64,000 nt of DNA from positions 25,916,450 through 25,980,449 of the forward strand of contig CM119264.1 in the NCBI GenBank assembly GCA_051294375.1, read 5' to 3'. Shown here one piece after another: positions 1-10,249 of this stretch. Both the position numbers and the translations under genes were made by a program. A model generated the notes under the pieces. The model was not told the DNA's origin. It saw nothing but the letters and a program-made list of their open reading frames with translations, and did no database searches. This DNA is from Paraspadella gotoi (Eukaryota; Chaetognatha). Positions within the stretch are counted from its first letter, which is position 1, and every line of letters starts with the position of its first letter.

Positions 1-356
1 AAAAGACTTATATCTCTCTTTTCCATTTCCTGGGAAGCAAATACTTTTCAGGGTGCAATATTACGAGATATTAAAACTTAAAACCGGTTTTAGTACATTA
101 ATAAAAAAATTCCAGCATCCGGACTTTCAACTCTAGTCCATTTTAATATTTATCCATATCAATTCTAAATAAACATATTTTCTCCATCCCCATTTTCAGC
201 TAAACTTTCAATTTTCTCAAATTTTAACTCAAAAACTCAAATCTACTCAAAAAAACCTAAATCTTCAAAAAAATTTAAAAAAAAAAAAACGCAAAGAAGT
301 TGTGGTCTTCAATCGTTTCATTCCGTTGGTCCCTAAAAGAGTTGGAAACCGGATTC

Positions 357-407
<51 letters not shown>

Positions 408-618
408 CTGTTTTTTCTCTCCCCTTTGCTTTCGTCAGTCATTTGCAAGATTTTTAACTGATTTTCTCGGGATTATTTTCTGTTTTTTTTCTGTTTCTCC
501 TGTTTTTTCTGGGTTTTCTTTGCGCAATAGAATTACCAACTGCCTCCATTTCGCCTTGCAATGTCAAATCGGACGAAATGCATTCTTTTTTTACAGCCTT
601 TGAAAGATTTGGTAAAAA
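1..618. other. AT-rich flank with a CT microsatellite
   Basis: No gene is recognised here. The stretch is AT-rich and carries a CT-dinucleotide tract at about 355-405 followed by T-rich sequence. Poly-A runs near 275-290 are simple sequence. Confidence 0.6.
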
Positions 619-826
619 TTAGAGCAATAAATCAACAGGTTGTCTTTCAGTAAATTTGACAAACGGATTCTTTGACACATCAAGAATCGAAACTGGCTTC
701 GGCTCTGGTTGAACCTTTGACTGAACCCGTTCATCTTTTGAGTTCCTCGACTTAGCGACTGTTGTCATCATTGCACGAACGTTATTCCTCTGCCAATGGA
801 AACTCTTGGTCGTTTTCGCTTCGCAA
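619..826 (-). CDS. Possible terminal coding exon, unknown product
   Basis: On the minus strand an open frame of about 68 codons ends with TAA at 619. It is preceded by a T-rich tract and an AG (about 827-828) that could serve as a splice acceptor. The reading ends with KPVSILDVSKNPFVKF and then TERQPVDLLL, which is not low-complexity and looks like real protein. I do not recognise the family, and I could not find a convincing upstream exon or a poly-A signal. It could be a chance open frame. Confidence 0.3.
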
Positions 827-828
827 AA

Positions 829-1049
829 AAAAAATATATATATAATCGCCAAAACACAATTGACTTATTTCGCGGATTTTTTTAATAGTTTTCCGGTGGA
901 TGCTGATTCATCAATAGAATGTAATTTATTTGTTCTTGCATACTTTAATAACAAAGAAAGGACAATATGTTTTATATTATTCTCATCTCATGTCCAACCG
1001 GAATTCCTGAGTTCCCATGCGACGGTTTAAATGTCGCATTATGTATCCG

Positions 1050-1083
<34 letters not shown>

Positions 1084-1452
1084 GTTTATTATCCGAACCG
1101 AATAAAATGAGATTTAAAAGAGCTGGAAAAATCTCAAAATAAACACCAAAAAGGAGGATTAATGTAGTAAATCGAAGGTTTCTAACATTTTTCCCTCTCC
1201 TTTATTTTTTTAAATTTTTCTCCTATTTTTTGAAGTATTTCATTTCCTTTATTCTTTTTTTTTCCTTTTTTTTTCCTTATTTACAAAATTTTTGTTGTCC
1301 TTTTTTGTATTTTTCATTTTTATATCTACTTTTTTCCTTTCTTTCCCTGGTAGCCCCGATGGAATTCTTTGCGATCAAGTTTCGTGCTTTGGGCGGATGA
1401 AGAACTTCTCTTATATAATTCTCATCTCTCTTCGTCATCTGTTATTCGCTCA

Positions 1453-1498
<46 letters not shown>

Positions 1499-2364
1499 GT
1501 CAATTTTTATTACTCTAATTTCCTCGTTCATTTCCATCCTGTCATTTTTTTCCTTATTCTTAAATTTTGAATCTGGAATTTTCTTTGAGTTTAAATGTTT
1601 TCGTTTTTTTTTTTTGTTTTTTTTTTTTCTTCGATCGTACCGTAATTTTTCATGAAATTTAAAAAAAGAAAAGACAAAAAAGTTCTCGCGATTAAACTCC
1701 GATATCTGTCCCAAAACCCAATCTGGTTTCCTTTGACAATTTCGTTCCCTCGCCCTTAAAATCCCGATCAACTTTCTTTTTTTTTTCCTTTTCTTTATTT
1801 TTGGATCGACAAACAAAATTGGAAAATCGGTAATGTAATTAAAAATCCTTCGTCGTAGAATCAGGATTGAGGACCGCCCGAACTTTTCAACTTTTCCCGT
1901 CGCCAATTCACTTCTTCATTTTTTTTTATCCGGGAGAAGAAGTTCGACCGAAAGAGAACGATAGAGCACGAGACGCCCCTGAAGTCAGAACAAAAAAAAA
2001 ACAGAGATAGAGTGAGCGAGAGAGAAAAAGCGTTTTCGGCATCCGTAAGCGGATTAATATTACGAGGGCAACCGACCAAGGAAATCTTCCAAAAGAAAAA
2101 GAAAAAAATCATGACACTGACTTTTTTTTCTTCGGAAATTCGACTGTCGATTTGACTCCGACCAAAAAAAAAAGGCCACGTGTTCCCTTCCCATCGCCGC
2201 GAGACTCGAGAAACTCAAAACATTTTTTTCCAAAACGTTTTTATCTAAAAAGAAACGCAAGGCAAAACTGTTTCGCCAGGGAAAAACCGAGGGGAGAAAT
2301 TAAAAGCTTTGGCGCCGGAGAAAGAAAGAGAAAAAAGTGAATCTTGGAAAAAATAATCGTGAAA
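829..2364 (+). promoter_or_regulatory. Upstream region of the PKA-RII gene
   Basis: This 1.5 kb holds no recognised coding exon. It has CT tracts at about 1051-1081 and 1452-1497, T-rich stretches, and a single E-box CACGTG at 2177-2182, about 180 bp before the start codon used for the PKA gene. Calling it promoter or 5' UTR rests on position only. Confidence 0.35.
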
Positions 2365-5300
2365 ATGGCGTCGAGCATGACGGATAAAATCTCTTCTCAG
2401 GTTCGCGGGAAAATCGGAAATTTAAAAACTTACATTTTACAATATTGTAAAAAAAAACGCCTGTATAACATATAAACAGACATTAGTAAAAGCGCTTTTA
2501 GATTTAGCCAACTTTTTCACCAATTTTTTCAAACTAATTTTACTGTTCTCGTATTGTATAATTGTTGAATGTCTTACAGCGAGATCCTTTAAAAAAACAT
2601 TTTGACATTTACATGACAATATGACATTTATTTCTTGGGTCAGGTTTCTTTTCGCACTTCTACTAGGTTAGCGGTGGCTGATTTTTCGAAAGGGTCAGCT
2701 GTACCGTTCCTCTTTTTCGCTCAGGTCAAGTCTGCTTTGAGTCTGGGGTCTGGACGAAGTGGACCCAAAAAGGTCAGCGTTAATTGGAAGGAAATCTTCG
2801 AAGACGCCGACGACGACAAGTAAGAATTTATTCGTTCGCCTGGAATAAAGATTAATCTAGTAGTATTGAAAGTAATTGATTGATTGACTAATTTATTTAT
2901 TTATTTATTCGTTTGTATATTTGTTTGTTTTGTTAATTTATTTGTCTATTTGTGTATTTCTTTGTGTATTTGTGTATTTATTTGTTTGTGTATTGGGCAA
3001 ACAAATTTATAATTGCGAGAATGGTTACCAAAAACTTTTATATGTTAGCAATAAAAGTGAACCAAAAAGAAGAAATTTATTTATTTATTTATTTGATAAT
3101 ATTTTTTTCTTTATAGAATTTAAAAAAATATTTTAACAAAAAGTTTGAAGATTCGATTTAAGCTCTAAAAATATTTTTTTACATTCACCGAAGACCAAGC
3201 GTCATAATTCACAGTTTGTCTCGTCTTAAACTGACATTTATAACGATGAAGAATCGATGCTCTCTTCTCGGTCCAAACCTGATTTCGAATTTAAATTTAG
3301 ATTATTTTTTTTCCTTTTTCGAATTCGAGGCGGCCGAGTCACGTCACGTTCGGCTGTTCAATTTGACAGATTTATTTCTTTACTGGGTGACAGATTTATT
3401 TCTTCATATAACAGATCGAGTATGATTGAAGGCTTAATGTAATTTTTTAAAAATAAAACAAAAGCGTCAAATTATCATTTTTATCATAGGAAGAATGTAA
3501 TAGTTACGTTCTTGAGATATCAAAACACCCATGTATCGTATATTTTTATTAATTGGTTATAATGTTTGTTGTTTTTCTTGTAGCGAATTGCCCGAAGATT
3601 TCGTCCCGCCCCGATCATTTTTCAACAAACGAAAGTCGGTGGCGGCGGAGCGAGTCGATCCCGACGACGAGGACGACGACGACGTCTCCGTCTCCCACCC
3701 AAAGACAGAAGAACAACGAGCCAAATTGGAGGAGACAGTCAAGAAGGTGTGTGAAAAGACAGAAGAACAGCTAGCCGAGTTGTAGAAGACACCCAAGACA
3801 GTTTTCAACGGGTGAGTGTAAGGACAGAAAAACGGCCAGCTATATTGCAGGAGACTGTCCAGAAAATAAGTGAAACTGGCTTGCCAAACTGGAAGAGACG
3901 GCTGGACAGCTGGACAGCTTGCCACAATCTAGTGTATAGGTGACAAGTATAGAAAGAACAGCTATCCAAAGTTGTAGTATACAGACAAATGTCAGTATTG
4001 AATCTTTCTTATCAAAAATTATAACATTATCCATTTTGTTTTGTTTTGAAAATTTTCACAACCCGCTTCCTCCTCCTCCTCCTCCTGCTTTCCACCCCTT
4101 GTCTTCCACCCCCTGATCCTGCAGGTCTTCATGTTTCGCAACCTCGTCCCGTCCGAGACGAAGGAGATTCTGGAGGCGATGTTCCTCAAACGCGTCGTCG
4201 ACGGCGAAGTCGTCATCCTCCAAGGTAGACTTCGAATGTACTAGGAAGTAAAACGAACACTTGTTCAAGTTTTTTTTTTTTTTTGTCACGTGATACTAAG
4301 ATTTCCATCGCGTCCGACGGACATATTTATAATCTACGTATAATGAAAACCAGATCTGATAGTGATGTGAAGGTGATGATTGTGATTAAAACCAACGACA
4401 AGAGAAGTCGCCGAGTTAAATTGATAACTGTATTTATTTCCGTTTGAATTTTTTTACAGTTTTGTTGTTTAGGTCGTTAACTTCTCCATTTGTGTTACTT
4501 TTAGTGACAAGTCACTTGATTCATTGAAAAACTATGTATTCTTTCATTTGTCAACGAATGTTTATATTAATACTAATTGCCCGAACTCAGGCGACGACGG
4601 AGACAACTTCTACGTCGCGGACGAAGGAGAATTTGACATTTTCATCAAAGACAACGACGACGACGAAGGGCACGGAGTACACAAGGGGACTGTCGTTGGT
4701 GAGGAAAATCTTTTAATCTTACATTATACACATTAAATAATATTTGATATTATAAATCTCTCATCGTCCATCTCAGCCGGGGGCTTCTTCGGCGAATTGG
4801 CGCTCATGTACAATCAGCCACGCGCGGCGTCGATCGTCGCCCGCGGCGCCGGCGCCGTCTGGGGTCTCGATCGGAAGACCTTCCGACGCATCGTGGTCAA
4901 GAACGCGCAGTCGCGGCGTCGACTCTTCGAGGAGATCATCCAGTCGGTTCCGATGCTCGCCGTTCTCAGTGAGAAACTAGGATTGGTTGGGGGAAAGATG
5001 ATTGGAGAGTAAGCTTTGTATTGAGTGCTTGCTTGTATTGCGTGCTTGCTTGCGAGCTAGGATTGGTGGGGGAAGGATGATTGGCGAGTAAGCTTTGCAT
5101 TGCGTGCTTGCTAGGGGGCAATCTTTATTTTAAATTGCATAGGATATCTCTTTCTTTGCTTTATGATCTTTTATACAGTTTAGATTTACGTATCTCCTTC
5201 TAGTATCTTTGTTTAAAAAGTCTCTTTGACGTTTATCTTTTCTTCCGTTCTCCCTTTCTACCATCTTTCACTCGTTATTAAGTCCAAATATTACGAAATA

Positions 5301-6711
5301 TTTTACCGTTTTCCTTTCGTTTCGCCACCAACTCATCTCGACCACCCTCTTCCCTTTTCCTACCCACCCTTTCCCGACCCCAACCCAATTTTTTCCACTT
5401 TCCCGATCCCACCCTCGGCGCCCTCCAGAGGAGAGCGAGCGGATGAGCGTCTGCGACGCCCTTCAGCCCCGCAGCTTCGCGGAGGGCGACCCCCGTGATC
5501 GTGCGGCAGGGCGACGAGGGGACTCTATGTTCTTCGTCGAGGACGGACTCGTCAGGGTCGTCGCGGAGAAGGACGTGAGTTTGGGGGGGGTTGGGGGGGT
5601 TGGAGGTAAGAGATGATATAGGGGAGGGGAACAGAAAATGGGTGGGGGGTGAAAGGATTAGAATGGAAGAGGTGGGAGATCCGAGTCGCGTGGGTAAATG
5701 GGGGGGGGAAAGTGTTGGAAAATGGGAGATGGATGGAGAATCGATGTTGAGAATGGGAGATGGATGGAGAATCGATGTGGAGAATGGGAGATGGATGGAG
5801 AATCGATTGGAGAATGGGAGATGGATGGAGAATCGATGTTTGCCAGTATTATGGCGGCCCCTGAAGGCGGAAGTTGGGGAGGAGAAGAGAGGAGAGCGAA
5901 TTAGGGGTTGATCCGGAGAATGGGAGAATGGGAGNNNNNNNNNNTGGGAGAATGGGAGAATGAGATAACGGGAGAAATTGGCAATGACTCTGTGAAATAA
6001 GTCATTATAAGAGGTCTAGTAAGCGATATATATTTTTATCATTAAATGAGAGTGTAAATTCTAATCCGAGGAAAAAGATAAACTGACATTTGACGTTCTA
6101 AGAATAATATATTTTATTTTTTTCTCCCTTTTGTTTCTGTTTCCTTAAATCTCTTTTCCCACTCTTTCTCATCCTCACATTTTTCTCGCCCTCCTCACCC
6201 AAAGGGCAAAGAGCGCGAGTTGACGGAATTAAAAAAAGGCGCCTACTTCGGCGAGTTGGCGCTGGTAACGCAGAAGCCGCGTGCGGCCACCGTATCGCCG
6301 CCACGCCTACCGTCGCCGTCGCCGAACTTCACGTCCACGCCTTCGAGAGGCTCTTGGGTAAAGAAGTGCATATGTTGAAACCCTGGTTTAATAATAAAAA
6401 ATTTATCTCATTATAATGAAGATACAGTGCGAACGAGAGAGAGAGATATATATATATATACCAAACTACCGAAAGAATGAATTACCTGATAAAAGGTCAG
6501 AGAACCCAAAGGGGTAGATCTTCATTTTAAGCCCTCTCTCCATTGCACCGAATCGCCCTTATATCATCTTAATTATTTAAACAATGACGTTGAAACCAGA
6601 AATATGATTTTAAGTTTGATTCGCTTTTCACTCCCAGGACCTTGCATGGAGATAATGAAGAGAAACGTCGAGTTATACAACGAACAAATGCAGGAAATTT
6701 TTAAAAATTGA
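2365..6711 (+). CDS. cAMP-dependent protein kinase type II regulatory subunit
   Basis: Regulatory subunit that holds the PKA catalytic subunit inactive and releases it on cAMP binding. Nine exons: 2365-2400, 2725-2819, 3584-3746, 4125-4224, 4591-4698, 4777-4968, 5429-5574, 6205-6357, 6638-6711. They give about 355 residues. The inhibitor site KRKSV (about residues 59-63) carries Ser, as in RII rather than RI. It is followed by an acidic linker, [11 protein letters not shown], and two cyclic-nucleotide-binding domains with phosphate-binding cassettes [14 protein letters not shown] (about 172-185) and [14 protein letters not shown] (about 295-308). The last exon reads [15 protein letters not shown], as in the family. 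Exon 7 has an extra C near 5490 and a missing G near 5520 that compensate each other; exon 8 lacks one base near 6292. These look like assembly errors. The usual N-terminal dimerization/docking domain is not seen. The start is the first ATG that splices in phase; an upstream exon outside this model is possible. Confidence 0.93.
5722..5845. repeat. 31-bp minisatellite in PKA intron 7
   Basis: About four tandem copies of a 30-31 bp unit containing GGGAGATGGATGGAGAATCG lie in the intron after exon 7. They are followed by GGGAGAAT-type short repeats that run into an assembly gap. Confidence 0.9.
5935..5944. other. Assembly gap, 10 N
   Basis: Ten undefined bases inside PKA intron 7, within GGGAGAAT-like short repeats that probably blocked assembly. 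Confidence 1.
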
Positions 6712-7031
6712 CGTTTGATGTTGTACAACATTGTTACTTCTTTTCAAATACCATGGTGTGTATTTTTTTATTAACGAGCGTCACGTCACGAACATGTTGT
6801 TACATTGTTTTTCTTGATTGACATTATCCGTGTTTCGAAGTTCCGTCGTCTTTGAAAAGAAGACTCAGTTTAGTTAATTATTGTAAAAAAAACATTGTTT
6901 ATTATTGTAATATAAAATTTTATTATGCATGTAGCGCAAAGCATGATCTTTAGAAGACCTCTGAGCAATTAGAATGATTCTTTTCTCTCTCTCTCTCTCT
7001 CTCTTCTCTCTTCTCTCTCTCTCTCTCTCTC

Positions 7032-7079
<48 letters not shown>

Positions 7080-7282
7080 TCTCTCTCTCTCTCTCCAAAC
7101 CGAAAATCGCTTCAAGTCAAAGCTTCTCGTCGACGCCGAATTCGCCGGAGACGATCGTAACGATTGACGTCCGATCGATCGACGCTGCTGCGAAGGAAGC
7201 GATTCCGATGGCGCTTCCGCCGAGGACGCTTCCGCCGAGTACTCTTCCGCCGAGTACTCTTCCGCAGCCGCCGCCCAAGACG
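6712..7282. repeat. Convergent intergenic spacer with CT-rich tract
   Basis: Spacer between the PKA stop codon and the stop codon of the minus-strand gene. It contains a CT/CTT tract at about 6982-7096 and CpG-rich sequence at 7100-7282. Open frames cross the CpG-rich part on both strands, but none is phase-compatible with the gene model next door. The 3' UTRs of both genes probably lie here; no AATAAA was seen for PKA. Confidence 0.6.
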
Positions 7283-9102
7283 CTACCGAAGAAGTTGGCG
7301 TAATCCACCAATTGTCTTCTTCGTCTTCGGCCCAAACCCAATCACCGACCGACCCATCCTCCTCATCCTCCTCCCAATCTTCTTCCTCTTCCTCGTCGTA
7401 ACGATGGTAATTTCTTTCCCGCCTCGCGACGCCGCCTCCTTCGATTTCAAAATCGGCGCCGGATGAAGCGGCGTCGCCAGAGGAACCGGCGTCATGATAA
7501 TAGGATCCTTGGTCCAAGGATTGAGCCCCGCGTCCGCTTTTCGTTTCACTTCTACACCACGAATTTCCGCTTCTCGAGTATCCTGCTTCGCTTCTTGTCG
7601 TCTGGCTCCGATTCGCCAAATTGTCATAAGAGTAATTTTTGTTGGCGTTTCCGGCCTGAAAGCGAAAAAGGCATTTCCCAAGTCTTGGGCCAAGATATGG
7701 AGAACTTAATTTTTTTTTTGTCTTTATCTGTTTTTCGGATTGTCATTCTCTGTGATTATTATTTACATCGGGATCGTCTTTTTCATTTCTGTCATAAGAT
7801 GTGTCTATGATACTTATTATTAGAGTTGTCGCATTTCATTCTCGCCTCTGATTTCCTCTGCTGCATTGATTTCCTCTGCTGCACGGATTTTCTTTGCTGC
7901 ACAGACTTCCTCTCTTGCTCGGATTTTCGTTGCTGTGATTTCCTCTGCTGCTGCGATTTCCTTTCCTGCTGCGACTGTCTCTCCTGCTGCGACTGCCTCG
8001 ATTTTCTCGATTCCCTCTTCTGCTGCAGCTGAGACTGTGATTCCCCCAACGATTTTTTCTTCTCATTTTCAGCGCCTTCATCTTTATCCTTTTTTTTGGA
8101 TTTTTTCTCTGACAAACAGAAGAGGATAATATTTGGCAACAATTGTGCACAATTTCAGGGTATTACTATCACATAATTTTAATTCAATTTAATCACGACT
8201 AGGTTTGCGCAAGATTAAGCTTTCGAGTTTCGCAATGATAATCAGGTATCAGTGATAAATATTGTTTATAATTATAACAATAAGTAAATGGATATATCAA
8301 TCACCGGCGTCGTCGAAAGTGCCGCGCTTCCATCTATGCGCCATAGCGGCGCCAAAAACGACGCCGTTTTTCCAGGCGACGGAGACGGCGCCGCAGTGAT
8401 CGCATCCTCCGGAGTTGATCATCGAAGAGTCAATATATCTGAGTAATAAGAAAAAATATCGGGTCTTTAGTTAGAATAATAATAAAACGGTTAAGATTGT
8501 AAACTACTAAATAAAAGCTGATTTTGATTGGTAAAATTGAGAGAGCCGGATGAGTAGATCCTAACGAGGAGTAAATTTTCATTATATTTTTTTTATCTGA
8601 AATAATAACAATTAAAACAAACGCCTTTTGTTTTTTTTACTTCGGATCGAAAGAACCATCGCATTCCTCGGGAGATCGCGCTTCGGAAGTGAAGTTGTAA
8701 AATCCAACAAAAGGGTCGCGATGGGGGTTTTGGTTGTCGAATCCCACTGAAGCCATTTAAAAATATTAAACTTCAACGTAGTAGCATTTTACTTTAACGA
8801 GGATTTTTTTATTCTCACTGACAAATCCTAACTATCAAAACAATTGCCCTACTTGGCGTCATAGAAGGGTAACAGTTTCTCGGCGACGACGATTCGCAAC
8901 ATGCTTGCAACTGCGACCAGGCATCGTTATAAGTCGGCAGGTGCCGACCAATCTGTTGATTCGGCTGCTTCAGTACGCTTGTCTCTTGATAAGACTGCAA
9001 GAAAGCGGGCGGCCAAGCGCTCGTGCAAGCATTGAGCCCGCCGCAATGAAAAAAAGGCGTGGGGAATTTGTTGACGTTGCAAGCTAAGGGATAGAGCGAC
9101 AT
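7283..9102 (-). CDS. Unrecognised five-exon protein with Q/R/K/S repeat exon
   Basis: Five exons on the minus strand join in phase: 9102-8853, 8746-8641, 8438-8305, 8108-7814, 7655-7283, giving about 385 residues. Exon 1 starts MSLYPLACNVNK and is rich in Cys, Asn and Pro. Exon 2 includes VGFYNFTSEARSPEECDGSF. Exon 3 includes GGCDHCGAVSVAWKNGVVFG. Exon 4 is a Lys-rich start followed by repeated (Q)QRKS/QQERKS pentapeptides. Exon 5 contains LNPWTKDPIIMTPVPLATP, becomes Arg/Lys-rich, and stops at 7283. All borders are GT-AG. I recognise no domain, signal peptide or membrane segment. The reading frame of exon 5 was chosen because only it continues the phase of exon 4; two other long frames overlap it, so an indel could change the C-terminus. 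It is divergent from the Cys/Pro-rich gene at 9264. Confidence 0.6.
7826..8035 (-). repeat. Coding repeat array, QQRKS-type units
   Basis: Within exon 4 of the minus-strand gene, short in-frame units of about 15-18 bp encode QQRKS, QQERKS and variants about a dozen times. Unit edges drift and some units are SVQQRKS or SMQQRKS, so the array is old enough to have diverged. Confidence 0.8.
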
Positions 9103-9263
9103 GGGACTCCTTAGTCTTAGTCTTAAAACTTAAAACTAAAAATATCTTTAAAAAAAAATAATCTTAGTACTAAGGACTAGAGATTCCTTATCTTCGATAT
9201 CTTAGCTTCGAATTTAGTGCAGAAAAGAGACGAATTTTCCTTTTCCTTTCTATCGATGAAAAG
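9103..9263. promoter_or_regulatory. Short spacer between divergent genes
   Basis: Only 161 bp separate the start codons of two head-to-head genes, so it must hold both 5' UTRs or a shared promoter. The sequence has a run of CTTAGTCTTA-like repeats at about 9109-9130. I see no TATA box. Confidence 0.45.
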
Positions 9264-10249
9264 ATGTTTCCAGGATGTCCAATGACTCCTTACTGGAGTC
9301 CGAACCCTTACTTCTCCGGTAAGGCAAAGCCAAAACAATTAAACAACGTTTTAACTTTAAACCTCAAAACCTATTTTATGTTTCTCTCTCTTGAACAAAA
9401 TTTTTATTTGGAAATGTTATTAAAATGATGGTCGACTCGCCCCGTTTTTAATGATATTGATTATTTACCTCTCTTTACAAAGAATGCCCTAGCCCTCGGG
9501 TTTGCAACGGTGGTTGCCGCAAGAGCTGCAACAAGGAGGAATGTGACGTATGCTGCGACCGCTCCTGCTGCCCCCAGCGTCGCCGCTGCCGCTGCGAGGA
9601 CTCGTGCGGCGACTACGACGCCGACGGATGCCCTCCTCGTGAGTTTGATATTCGACGAAACAAAAACAAACAAAAAAAAACAAGAGAAACAATTTGATCG
9701 ATAAAAAAAGGCTTGCCATTCCCGCGCTGCCCGGCCTGTCCGCCTGGATATTACTGTTGCCCGTTCCCGCCGCCGGATATCGGATTTCCGCCACCGCCAC
9801 CGCCGCCGCTCCCACCGCAGGTCAAGTGATTTAATCATTTAATAATGTGGTTTTATATCCTTAGTTTTTCAGTTTAATAGTTTTATATCCATACATCTCT
9901 CATGATGTAAATTTATTAATTAAGCTCAACTATTAAATTTACTTAAAATAATTAGTATACCTAACAACTAACATTTAATAACGATTAAACAAAAATCAAC
10001 TTTTCAACGACTTTCCAGGTGATGCCTATGGTCATTGGAAACGCCTCCAGAAGACCTAATCTCAATTGCACCGTGCCACCAGTCGCCCAATTCCCGCCGA
10101 TGCCGATGCCTGACTGTCCGATGGGGCCCGGAAACGGGCCGATGCCGCCGCCGGGAATGCCGCCCCTGGGAATGCCGCCGCCCGGAATGCCGCCGCCCGG
10201 AATGCCGCCTCCAGTGCTTCCTCCTTGTTCACCGATGCCGTTTTTTTAA
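9264..10249 (+). CDS. Cys-rich and Pro-rich small protein, unknown family
   Basis: Four exons, 9264-9318, 9483-9638, 9711-9820 and 10019-10249, join in phase to give about 183 residues. The N-terminal third is Cys-dense, with CNGGCRKSCNKEECDVCCDR followed by CC and CRCEDSC motifs. The middle has CPACPPGYYCCPFPPP followed by a proline run. The C-terminal third has GMPPPGMPPP-type repeats. Two acceptors (before 9483 and 9711) have A-rich rather than pyrimidine tracts. No signal peptide is evident from the first exon (MFPGCPMTPYWSPNPYFS). Cys and Pro composition suggests a structural or metal-binding protein, but that is only inference from composition. The other ATG at 9256 leads to an early stop, so 9264 was chosen. 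Confidence 0.65.

Noticed and set aside
6969-7619. 216-codon minus-strand frame starting MANRSQTTRSEAG
   Set aside because: It overlaps exon 5 of the five-exon gene in a frame that does not continue exon 4, and its C-terminus is translated CT microsatellite. An indel could still make part of it real.
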